From Thioflexithrix psekupsensis (GTDB lineage: Bacteria; Pseudomonadota; Gammaproteobacteria; Beggiatoales; Beggiatoaceae): 64,000 bases of DNA. Of this stretch, positions 37,601-44,959 are shown piece after piece. A program made the position numbers and the translations under genes. Every line of letters starts with the position of its first letter. Position 1 is the first letter of the stretch. The stretch lies in assembly GCF_002149925.1 (NCBI RefSeq), contig NZ_MSLT01000024.1:85492-149491 (forward strand), read 5' to 3'. Under the pieces are notes generated by a model. That model was not told the DNA's origin. It saw only the letters and a list, made by a program, of their open reading frames with translations, and did not search any database.

Positions 37601-38981
37601 GTTATTTGTTGAACAGAATTTTACCCTTCAACTCATCGAAGAAGAAAAACCACAAGAGCCAGAATCCCCTGTGATTCGCGGTGAAATTCGCACGGCTAAT
37701 ACTTTTGGTGCCGAATTAAGCATTGACGCGCCACAACAAGTGACTTTATTGGGTTTCATTAATCCGTTACTTAGCGAATTAGAACAATCCGCAATTCCGT
37801 TTATGATATTGCGTTGGTTCGGTGCAAATCAGGAGAATCCTTTAACTTTACATTTTGATTTGCCCGCGCAAACATTAACAGAACAAATTGAATTGCCTAT
37901 TTATCAAGGTGTTTTATTGGGATTAACGGGATTATTTGAAATTGATTTAGGTTATCGCACTGAAAAAGCGGAATATCTTGAGCCAAATGTCATGCGTTTA
38001 ACCGTTCAACCCAATCGCGCCCCAACCCAATTAACCTTGTCAGCACAGCAAGTGCCTGAGCGGGCGGCGCGTGGCACGTTAATTGGGGAGTTTTCGGCGC
38101 AAGACCCTGATAGCGAAGATCATTTTCAATATGGATTGTTGGATAACGCGGGGCAACGTTTTTATATTTTAGGAAATCAGCTTTATGCGAATAATGGCCG
38201 TTTGTTAAATCATCATTTATCGGCTCAACATACTATTCGTGTGCGCGTCACAGACCGTTTGGGGGCATTTTTAGAGCGTGATTTAACGATTGAGGTGTTA
38301 AATGCGCCTGAGAATTATCCGCCGCAACGCATTTTATTAACCAAAAAAGAAGTGAGTGAAAACGCGCCTATTGGCACGATTATAGGGCGTTTAGTGGGAG
38401 TGGGGGTCAATGCTCAAACAGCGCATTATCAATTGCTGAATGATGCTGAAGGGCGTTTTATTGTAATGGGCGATATGTTGGTGGTGGCAGATGGTTTGCG
38501 TTTGGATTATGAACAAGCCAAAGAACATGAGATTGAAGTGGAATTAACGCTGCAAGAATCGGCTTATTCTGTGCGGCAAACTTTCACTATTGATGTGTTG
38601 AATCAAACCGATGTCCGCGCCCAGATTATTCCGTTACCTGTGCCAGAACAAGCCAGCGAAAATGCGCCACGTTATTTATTAAAATGGTCGCCAGATGCCG
38701 CGCAAATAGGAGAAACAGCGCATTTATTTTTACTCTCTGCCGATGCGAATTTTACACAAGTAATGTTATTTACTGAGGCAGGTTGGCAGAATTGGGATGG
38801 GGTTATTGCTTCACTTCAGCCTTTTCAAACCTTGACGCTAGAAAGTGAACATACTTTTCCTTTAACTGCAAGTTTATCCAGTGATTTAATGATGGAGGAA
38901 AATCGCCAATTATTTCTCGCTTATCAGCGTGTAAATAGCCTAGAATTGGTGTATCAATCTTTTGGTATCGATTTACCTTAA
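34641..38981 (+). CDS. Large secreted mosaic surface protein (beta-helix, plant-type LRR, FnIII, cadherin-like)
   Basis: 1446 aa. Signal peptide 1-23 (LLFLFACVHLAQA). Residues about 25-365: parallel beta-helix repeats of CSLREAI/Chlamydia-Pmp style (SCTLNEAINSI, then many N/S/G-rich repeats such as GGAIYAISG). About 375-575: LRR with a plant-like N-cap (DFYNQLQGDNWTNNTGW, SWYGISC) and LNLSGNRINGTLP repeats. About 582-690: fibronectin III. About 695-790: ASH/DUF-type beta domain. About 795-1320: four cadherin-like units, separated after the first by an EPEPEPEPEP linker near residue 890. A beta-rich end follows. It is probably an adhesin or matrix protein. No sorting motif or autotransporter barrel is recognised. 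Confidence 0.88.
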   Translation: MFVSILRPLGLLFLFACVHLAQAATLTVNSTSNSSPPGDSSCTLNEAINSIILSEDQSGGDCGWAIDDTYNVLLPSGTILLNQAISFSGKKVSIVGAVATDNTPATLLDASALESPPLTISSGSQMTLQNITLNNATYGAIVNNSSQLSLIRVHLKNNSASSGAAINSIGGVITIQTDSLIQGNTTSNFGGGITISGGSLTISQSILRNNSSGRGGVIYANKNSTVSISNSQILSNSSSSIGGAFYLTHSSLTLDNTQVENNTGQSGGGIWLESSTLQINNSRLLGNLANDTGGAIYAISGTVNVTQSCLVNNSDISFYSAVTATARSNWWGYGTGAGGAFSGDGDSVSNTVDASGFLTSALAGCPTIELPPFDCSDVSGITPTQCGFLSDFYNQLQGDNWTNNTGWLEVENGCSWYGISCLTIAPNAISINLANNNLVGQLPEFSLLGETLIHLNLSGNRINGTLPSFSGSSRLSTLNLANNELTGNIPTRLNNSTLLSILNLSNNRFSGTLPNLSVLSNLTQLALHGNQWQGELPTWIMNLPLITQGGVSVGYNSFYITDTDLRNFINRVNSNGLITQTIPPDNLIASEVKSTEVLLQWSPIVYQADGGYYQIEYATGTGSTFVNVGQTSSKSISEWRVIGLQPNTHYRFRVRTYTPPHNEQKSGLLSVPSAEIAVTTPSSIAARWQPSNGTLIDFGSAVLGMPTSTRIVTLLDVGSQSFTAQPEIASERSGDFSLTTTLDPTNDKQRIFTLVCRPSVLGTFDGRLSIRTEPSIGELLNYSLRCTGLADNHAPEAVILSNARVNLETDSNPVGILTTRDPDVGESHTYQLVSAPQGIFEIVGNQLHIPNRATIAALIAGQSFLIRIRSTDQAGLFVETELMVIIDPLTKPEPEPEPEPEPENKAPQAISLNGNSVVIREEINTGDFIGEFSTLDPDNGDVHRYTLINHTEGLFEIRGARLWVRAGVLFRNVGTRQITVRSTDSSGLFVEQNFTLQLIEEEKPQEPESPVIRGEIRTANTFGAELSIDAPQQVTLLGFINPLLSELEQSAIPFMILRWFGANQENPLTLHFDLPAQTLTEQIELPIYQGVLLGLTGLFEIDLGYRTEKAEYLEPNVMRLTVQPNRAPTQLTLSAQQVPERAARGTLIGEFSAQDPDSEDHFQYGLLDNAGQRFYILGNQLYANNGRLLNHHLSAQHTIRVRVTDRLGAFLERDLTIEVLNAPENYPPQRILLTKKEVSENAPIGTIIGRLVGVGVNAQTAHYQLLNDAEGRFIVMGDMLVVADGLRLDYEQAKEHEIEVELTLQESAYSVRQTFTIDVLNQTDVRAQIIPLPVPEQASENAPRYLLKWSPDAAQIGETAHLFLLSADANFTQVMLFTEAGWQNWDGVIASLQPFQTLTLESEHTFPLTASLSSDLMMEENRQLFLAYQRVNSLELVYQSFGIDLP
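37316..37350 (+). repeat. GAACCC hexamer repeat coding for (EP)n linker
   Basis: GAACCC is repeated five or more times without interruption. Each unit adds Glu-Pro, so slippage would change the linker length without shifting the frame. Confidence 0.9.
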
Positions 38982-39014
38982 TTTTTTCAGCATCTTTACT
39001 TTTTGACTAACCCT

Positions 39015-39046
39015 AACCCCTCCTATTTAAAGAGGGGTTTATTTTT
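39015..39046. terminator. Bidirectional terminator between surface-protein gene and folC
   Basis: AACCCCTC (39015-39022) pairs with GAGGGGTT (39032-39039), loop CTATTTAAA, followed by a T-rich run on the plus strand; the opposite strand is also A/T-rich. It lies between two convergent genes. Confidence 0.8.
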
Positions 39047-39051
39047 TCATT

Positions 39052-40323
39052 CTATTTTTTAAATCCCGCTGCGCGCAAGGCTTCTGCCACAGTGAAAAAT
39101 GAACCAAAAACCACCAATTGATCCCTCTCTCCCAACATCGCCACCGCTTGTTCATAGGCTTGTGCCACAGAATCATAACGATAACGTGACATCGCACCTA
39201 AATCCTGTAAAGTCGCTTCTAATTGTTCTACGGTTGCGGCGCGTGCGACTTGGGGGGCGGCAATGTGCCACACGTCTATTTCGGCCAGTATTTCGGATAA
39301 TAAGGCGTGAATGTCCTTGTCTCGCATGATTCCCACCAGCGCGTGCGTTTTCCCATCGACCTGATTTTGTTGTAAAAATTTTCGTAAAACAACTGCACCG
39401 TGCGCATTATGCGCCACATCAAAAAGACGACGCGGTAATTCAGGTAAACATTGCAAGCGTCCCAACAAACGCGCTTGCGTTAAACCTGCAATGATGGCCG
39501 CTTTGGAAACGGGCAAACGTTCGCGTAATAACGTCAATACCATCAAGACGTTCGCTGCATTTTGTAATTGTTGTTCACCCGACAGCGCGGGCAAAGGCAA
39601 ATCATCATACGCCACTGTTTTACACCACCACGTCCAACGGTGTGACCCTAAGCGTGTGAAATGAAAATCCTGCTGCCAATAGTACAGTTGAGCGTCTAAA
39701 ATTTCCGCTTGTCGCAATACGCTCAAAGGCGGATTAAATTCACCATATACCGCTAAACCATTCGGGCGTAAAATGCCTGCTTTCTCAAAACCAATTTTTT
39801 CTCGCGTCTCTCCCAACCATTCCGTATGATCAAGTGCCACATTCGTGATCAGTGCCACTTGGGGATCGATCAGATTAACCACATCTAATCGCCCGCCCAA
39901 TCCCACTTCTAATATCGCCACATCTGGTTTTTTTTCTCGAATCAACCATAATGCCGCTAAGGTAATAAATTCAAATGAGGTCAATGTGATTTCACCGCGT
40001 GCCGCATCCACCGCCGCAAAAGCACGACAAAAATCCGCTTCGGTCACTTCTTGATGGTCAAAACATAAACGTTCTGTAAAATCAAGCAGATGTGGTGATA
40101 AATAGTGAGCCGTGCGATACCCTTCAGCCCGCAAAATCGCTTCCAATAGCGTCACACAAGAACCTTTGCCATTCGTTCCTCCGACCGTAATAACGGGACA
40201 GGGAAATGGCAATAAATCTAATAATTCTGCGACATGTTGACAGCGGCTTAATTCCAAATCAATTAAATGAGGATGCAAAGTATTTTGCCAATTTAACCAT
40301 TCTATTAAGGTCTTAAAACGCAT
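39052..40323 (-). CDS. folC: Bifunctional dihydrofolate/folylpolyglutamate synthase
   Basis: 423 aa. It adds glutamate to dihydropteroate and to folates using ATP. P-loop GGTNGKGSC (about 48-56), the following YLSPHLLDFTER, DVAILEVGLGGRLDVVN, TNVALDHTEWLG, FEKAGI and FDVAHNAHG are all family marks. AAGGA precedes ATG 40323. It is the third folate gene of the window, on the opposite strand from folBK. accD, a common neighbour, is absent. Confidence 0.96.
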   Translation of the reverse strand: MRFKTLIEWLNWQNTLHPHLIDLELSRCQHVAELLDLLPFPCPVITVGGTNGKGSCVTLLEAILRAEGYRTAHYLSPHLLDFTERLCFDHQEVTEADFCRAFAAVDAARGEITLTSFEFITLAALWLIREKKPDVAILEVGLGGRLDVVNLIDPQVALITNVALDHTEWLGETREKIGFEKAGILRPNGLAVYGEFNPPLSVLRQAEILDAQLYYWQQDFHFTRLGSHRWTWWCKTVAYDDLPLPALSGEQQLQNAANVLMVLTLLRERLPVSKAAIIAGLTQARLLGRLQCLPELPRRLFDVAHNAHGAVVLRKFLQQNQVDGKTHALVGIMRDKDIHALLSEILAEIDVWHIAAPQVARAATVEQLEATLQDLGAMSRYRYDSVAQAYEQAVAMLGERDQLVVFGSFFTVAEALRAAGFKK

Positions 40324-40416
40324 TTTTTTATCCTTCCCATTATCCTCTCTCCATCGCCACGGATTAAATGGACAATAGGGGGAACGATGGGTTCGCCCCT
40401 ATTGAGAAAAATCAAG

Positions 40417-42057
40417 CTAATTCGTTGCTTCTGCCACCATTTCAATCGCATGACAAGGACACTGTTCGTAACAAACCGCACACCCCGTACACCGATCATA
40501 ATCATAACGATAACGTAATCCGCTACCCAACTTCACAATGGCATCCTCAGGACACGCACCATAACAGCCATCACATTCAAAACAATTTCCACAAGATAAA
40601 CAACGTCTTGCTTCATACAAGGCTTCGCTTAAATTCAAGCCCCCTACCACTTCGGCAAAACCCGCGGTGCGATAGTAACTTTCTAAATGCGGCTGAATAC
40701 GTTGTTTTGCTTCCGTCCGAAACCAGACGTGTAAACGCTCATAACTCACGAGATCATGGGCGGGTGGTTTTTGATACGTGGTGCCGCGTAACCATGCGTC
40801 AATGTGTTTCGCGGCTTTTTTGCCATGTCCTACTGCCACAGTCACCGTGCGTTCGCTGGGAACCATGTCGCCACCGGCAAAAATTCCCTCATGTCCCGTC
40901 ATCATGCGTTCATCCACTAACACCGTGCCATCGGATTTAAATTGTATCCCTTCAACCCGTTGCAATAAACTCACGTCCGTTTCCTGCCCTAAAGCCAGAA
41001 TTAACGAATCGGCTTCTAAAGTTTCCAATTCTCCTGTGGGTTGTGGATAACCGTTTTCATCAATACGCATCACTTCGACCACCATTGTATTGCCTTCGAT
41101 GGTTTTAATCGTACGTAACCAATTGATTTTAACGCCTTCTTCTATCGCTTCATCGGCTTCAAAATGATGTGCGGTCATGTGTTCTCGGTCGCGGCGATAA
41201 ATAATTAAGGCCTCCTCCGCGCCCAAACGTTTGGCGGTGCGGGCAGCATCCATTGCTGTATTTCCTCCGCCATAAATGGCTACACGCCGTCCGAGTGTGG
41301 GGGCTTTTCCTGTTTCCACGCCTTTGAGAAAACTCACCGCATCCAAAATATGTCCTGCATCACGAGCGGGAATATCCACTTTTTTACTGATATGCGCGCC
41401 AATGGCCACAAAAACCGCATCAAACTGCCCCGCCGTTTTTTCGGCTAACACGTCTTCCACTTTACGCTGACAGGTGAGACGAATGCCCATATTTAAAATA
41501 CGTTGCACCTCCTGCGCAATCACATCCCGTGGCAAACGATACGCAGGAATACCAAAGTGCATCATTCCACCCGCTAAAGGCCCCGCCTCATAAATTTCAA
41601 CCTGATGTCCCAAGCGCGTCAAATGATATGCTGCCGACAAGCCGCTTGGCCCTGCGCCAATCACTAATACCCGTTTTCCCGAAGGCACCGCTTGCCACTC
41701 CACTGCCCACCGTTCCCGCAACGCCATGTCACCCAAAAATCGTTCTACAGCATGAATACTGACCGCCTCATCAATATGCGTACGATTACAATTTGATTCG
41801 CACGGGTGGTAACACACGCGCCCGTGAATCGCAGGCATCGGATTATCCGCAACCAGCACTTGCCAGGCTTGATGAAAACGACGCGCCTGAATATGCGTCA
41901 ACCAACCTTGGATATTCTCTCCCGCAGGACAGGCATGATTACAAGGCGGCAATAAATCCACATAAACAGGATGGCGGGTACGAAAAGGGCCGGTGCCTTG
42001 GTCGTGTTGGGTTAAATCGGCGGGGCGAGTCAAATCGCCCAGAGCTTGCACACTCAT
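40417..42057 (-). CDS. GltD-like FAD/NAD(P) oxidoreductase with C-terminal 2x[4Fe-4S] ferredoxin domain
   Basis: 546 aa from ATG 42057, which has a strong AGGAGA site; an in-frame ATG at 42114 is not supported. N-terminal Fe-S part: PPCNHACPAGENIQGW and CYHPCESNC. FAD site: VLVIGAGPSGLSAAYHL. NAD(P) site: VAIYGGGNTAMDAARTA. Second FAD motif: GIFAGGDMV. C-terminus: CLSCGNCFECDGCYGACP and CTGCAVCYEQCP, two ferredoxin clusters. The layout is that of glutamate-synthase small-subunit relatives (DsrL- or NfnB-like) that move electrons between NAD(P)H and a partner protein. The partner is not in the window, so the reaction is unknown. Confidence 0.88.
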   Translation of the reverse strand: MSVQALGDLTRPADLTQHDQGTGPFRTRHPVYVDLLPPCNHACPAGENIQGWLTHIQARRFHQAWQVLVADNPMPAIHGRVCYHPCESNCNRTHIDEAVSIHAVERFLGDMALRERWAVEWQAVPSGKRVLVIGAGPSGLSAAYHLTRLGHQVEIYEAGPLAGGMMHFGIPAYRLPRDVIAQEVQRILNMGIRLTCQRKVEDVLAEKTAGQFDAVFVAIGAHISKKVDIPARDAGHILDAVSFLKGVETGKAPTLGRRVAIYGGGNTAMDAARTAKRLGAEEALIIYRRDREHMTAHHFEADEAIEEGVKINWLRTIKTIEGNTMVVEVMRIDENGYPQPTGELETLEADSLILALGQETDVSLLQRVEGIQFKSDGTVLVDERMMTGHEGIFAGGDMVPSERTVTVAVGHGKKAAKHIDAWLRGTTYQKPPAHDLVSYERLHVWFRTEAKQRIQPHLESYYRTAGFAEVVGGLNLSEALYEARRCLSCGNCFECDGCYGACPEDAIVKLGSGLRYRYDYDRCTGCAVCYEQCPCHAIEMVAEATN

Positions 42058-42241
42058 TATTAATCTCCTTTGGTGGGTTTTTAACCTATTTTTTAAAGCG
42101 TAAATTAACGTCAATCATCACACATAAAAAACCCTTATGATTTTCCGTCAATAAAAAAAATAATGCCTGACTTGTTTTTGGGTTGAACTTCCGTTTACCA
42201 TCCACATGTTGACTGTATCAAATTCACCACAAAAGAGGACA

Positions 42242-42793
42242 ATGATGCAACTATTTCAACAAGGCGAGGATGTTCCTTTGCCCAATCAACCACTTAACAT
42301 TGCTTTGCGTTGGAGTGGCGCGGCTGATTTTGACTTAGCTGCTGCTTATCAAACCCATGAGGATCAACGGGGTTTGGTCTATTTTGGCGATTTAGGCAAG
42401 CGTGACGAATTCCCTTATATTCGTTTAACCCAAGATCAAGGTGTTGGCGATAAACAGGGACATTATCAAGAAATTATCCATATTTCTCAATTTTCAACCA
42501 TGAAATATATTTGGTTTTTTTGTTGGGACTATCATCGGGCGCAAAATGGTGAAGCCGCGCGTTTTACTGAGGGGGAATTATCATTGCATATTTCCAATCC
42601 CCAATGGCAATTGGATTTATTTTTACCTGAATCACCCAACAGTAATGTTTGTTGTATTGCTCTATTGGATAATACCCGAATGGACGAACCGCGTTTACTT
42701 AATTTAAGCGTGATGGGGATGTTATCGGGGTTAAAAAGTTTGAGTCAACTGTTGAGTCTTGTCGATACAGAATGGGTGATGCAAGCGGCTTAA
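42242..42793 (+). CDS. TerD-like (tellurium resistance/stress domain) protein
   Basis: 183 aa from ATG 42242, preceded by AGAGGA; the frame extends upstream but without a site. The sequence NIALRWSGAADFDLAAAYQT, VYFGDLG and DQGVGDKQGHYQEI, then the strand I-x-x-I-W-F-F-C-W-D-Y, follows the TerD pattern, in which acidic loops bind calcium and the protein acts in stress and envelope responses. The rest is divergent, so it is a relative rather than TerD itself. It is a lone gene with no ter cluster. Its start faces the oxidoreductase at 42057. Confidence 0.65.
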   Translation: MMQLFQQGEDVPLPNQPLNIALRWSGAADFDLAAAYQTHEDQRGLVYFGDLGKRDEFPYIRLTQDQGVGDKQGHYQEIIHISQFSTMKYIWFFCWDYHRAQNGEAARFTEGELSLHISNPQWQLDLFLPESPNSNVCCIALLDNTRMDEPRLLNLSVMGMLSGLKSLSQLLSLVDTEWVMQAA

Positions 42794-42839
42794 TTGGCAA
42801 TGATGCGACACACGAAGAAGGCTAACCGTTGGCGTTTCG

Positions 42840-43253
42840 TTACGACGCGCTACATACGATGTCTTCGACTGCGAACACTTGACTGGTTTTCAAGGCAGGA
42901 ATCAACCGTGCCAATTCGCTCACTGTGCCGTAGGCCATGGAACGGCCGTATAAGCGCAACAAATGCGCCTCCTCGTCTAACAACCAATGTCCGCCCCCTT
43001 GAATCTGCCATTGTTCGGCCGTCAAATGATATACATCGCGTTTATCATTGTAGTGGCCTGACAATTTTCTCTCTTGGGTAAACAAAGCCACAATATTTGC
43101 GTGATACTCGGCTTGTTGAATTGGACAAAATAACATGTAAATGTGCATTTTTTCTTGCAACACCACAAATTTCCCGCCGCGCCGTTTTGGCACTGTTCCA
43201 TCATAATGTTGTTTAAACCACGTGAGAGAATAATCAATGGCTGTAAAGTTCAT
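42840..43253 (-). CDS. Hypothetical protein
   Basis: 137 aa. It is a soluble protein of mixed alpha/beta type with no signal peptide or membrane segment. It contains KRRGGKFVVLQEK, NDKRDVYHLT and WLLDEEAHLLRLYGRSMAYG. No known motif is recognised. It runs convergent to the TerD-like gene (46 bp gap). A hairpin at 43286-43315 lies between it and the next minus-strand gene. Confidence 0.6.
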   Translation of the reverse strand: MNFTAIDYSLTWFKQHYDGTVPKRRGGKFVVLQEKMHIYMLFCPIQQAEYHANIVALFTQERKLSGHYNDKRDVYHLTAEQWQIQGGGHWLLDEEAHLLRLYGRSMAYGTVSELARLIPALKTSQVFAVEDIVCSAS

Positions 43254-43285
43254 TTGTGTTTTATTCCCGTTTTATAATGACACCC

Positions 43286-43320
43286 AGAAATAACACGTTT
43301 AAGCGTGTTATTTCTTTTTT
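43286..43320. terminator. Strong hairpin between ClpP-like gene and the small hypothetical gene
   Basis: AGAAATAACACG (43286-43297) is perfectly complementary to CGTGTTATTTCT (43304-43315), with a six-base loop and a T-run on the plus strand. On the minus strand it lies just after the ClpP-like gene stop, where the A-run precedes the stem, so it probably ends that transcript only weakly. Confidence 0.7.
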
Positions 43321-43335
43321 TCTCTGGTTTATCGA

Positions 43336-44883
43336 CTACCAGCGATAATAACCAATAGGGTTATAAATATGGTACACATCTCCCAACATTAACGGTGGCA
43401 ATTGCATGTAAGATTTACCGTTATTATCGACCTGCTCATCAATCGACAGCATATAACTGGGTGAAGTTTCTTCTTCTGAAGGGGGCTGCACATAAGACGT
43501 TTCATCAATATAATGCACCACGTGATTAATCCATTTTAATTCAACCGCTTTATCCGCGAATTCACGCCAATTGCCATCTGAATTATTCTGGTACATTTTC
43601 GCTACCATTTCTTCGATACTCAAGCCCATTTTCTCAGCCACGGGGTGCATCATGCGTTCAGACCATTCTTTGGTGACTTTTAGATGTTCTTCTTGCTGTG
43701 TTAAGTTACCAAAAAAGCCGCTCCAAATTTGATGATGCACAAAGATCGCATTGGGATAAGCGTAAGACTCCACCGCTAAAGCCGCGATCACCGCGGCCAT
43801 GCTGGCTGCCGAGGATTTTACCACCACGTGTACAGGCGCAGCACTGCCCTGCATTGCTTTGATGATTCGTGCGCCTTCAATCACAGAGCCGCCGGGACAA
43901 TTGTCGATCACCAGAAAAATGGGGTATTTTTCATCTTTGTTATTGTAATAATGAATCCGATCCGACACATAAGCCGCCGTACCGGGAAAAATAGGGCCAT
44001 CCAAAGTGATGCGTCGATCCGAAATGATTAAACGACCGTCCACCAAAGGTTGCTCTAAATATTGGGGGGCTTTATTGGCTTCGCTTTCCCAGATACGGCG
44101 TTGTTCACGCAAAGAAATTTTATGGCTCAAATCGCCGCCTTCTTCAAATTCTTTTTTAGCCCGCTCATAATCAAGTTTAAGCATTTCAAATTCAAGTTGC
44201 GCCCGTTCCATAGCCAGTTTTAATTCTTGTTGGCGATGGCGTTCTTCTTGAATGGCATTTTTTAAGGCCAGCGTTTCTTTTTCCGTTTCTAATTCAGTCA
44301 ATTGCAACTTCTGTTTTTGCAAAGCCAATTCGTTATTTAAGGTCAATTGCTCATGTTCGGATTGCAAACTGCTTAGGGTTTGTTTTTGCGTTTGTTCTTG
44401 AATCGAATTGTCTAATTCTGCGCGTTCTTTGGCGGCACGTAATTTATCCAATCGGGCTTCGAGTTTTGCCTTTTGCAATTCGTTATCTAATAACTGCCGA
44501 TCACGAGCAACCGTTAAACGGCTCATCTCTGCTTTCTCTTGCAATAATTCTGGTGTTTCTTCCTGCTGAACTTGGATTTTTTCTTGATTCAGCTTGAGCA
44601 GTTCTAATTCATAACGTAAAGTTTGCAATTGCAACAATAAGGCAAATTGAGGCGAATCTTCTAATTCGCTTAATTGTTTCAATTCAGCCAACTGTGCCAC
44701 TTCGGCTAAAAAAGTATTAAGGGGAGATTCGGTGGAGACAGAATAAGTGGTGACTTCTTCAACAGATTCTTCGACGGATTCAGTCGTTTCAGAGGCTTCT
44801 TGAGTTTCAGCAAAAATCAGTGGGGTAAATCCCGCCAATTGTACCACAATAGCCACTGCTAATGAAAGTTTTTTAACAAGCAT
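43336..44883 (-). CDS. Exported coiled-coil protein with ClpP-like serine protease domain
   Basis: 515 aa. Signal peptide 1-25 (VAIVVQLAGFTPLIFA) indicates export. Residues about 85-245 are a long Gln/Glu/Lys/Leu-rich coiled coil. Residues about 275-465 match the ClpP/crotonase fold: VIDNCPGGSVIEG (oxyanion loop), SAASMAAVI with Ser361 and FVHHQIWSG with His384. An Asp around 436 may complete the triad. A proline/acidic tail follows. ClpP proper is cytoplasmic, is about 200 aa and works with an AAA+ unfoldase. An exported form with a coiled-coil stalk would have no ATPase partner, so a role in envelope quality control or signalling is inferred. Confidence 0.82.
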   Translation of the reverse strand: MLVKKLSLAVAIVVQLAGFTPLIFAETQEASETTESVEESVEEVTTYSVSTESPLNTFLAEVAQLAELKQLSELEDSPQFALLLQLQTLRYELELLKLNQEKIQVQQEETPELLQEKAEMSRLTVARDRQLLDNELQKAKLEARLDKLRAAKERAELDNSIQEQTQKQTLSSLQSEHEQLTLNNELALQKQKLQLTELETEKETLALKNAIQEERHRQQELKLAMERAQLEFEMLKLDYERAKKEFEEGGDLSHKISLREQRRIWESEANKAPQYLEQPLVDGRLIISDRRITLDGPIFPGTAAYVSDRIHYYNNKDEKYPIFLVIDNCPGGSVIEGARIIKAMQGSAAPVHVVVKSSAASMAAVIAALAVESYAYPNAIFVHHQIWSGFFGNLTQQEEHLKVTKEWSERMMHPVAEKMGLSIEEMVAKMYQNNSDGNWREFADKAVELKWINHVVHYIDETSYVQPPSEEETSPSYMLSIDEQVDNNGKSYMQLPPLMLGDVYHIYNPIGYYRW

Positions 44884-44959
44884 AAACGTGTCCTAAATGT
44901 GTGGGTTTAGCATCCAGCGAATGCGAAAAATAATAACATTCTATTTTGACTTGATAAAG

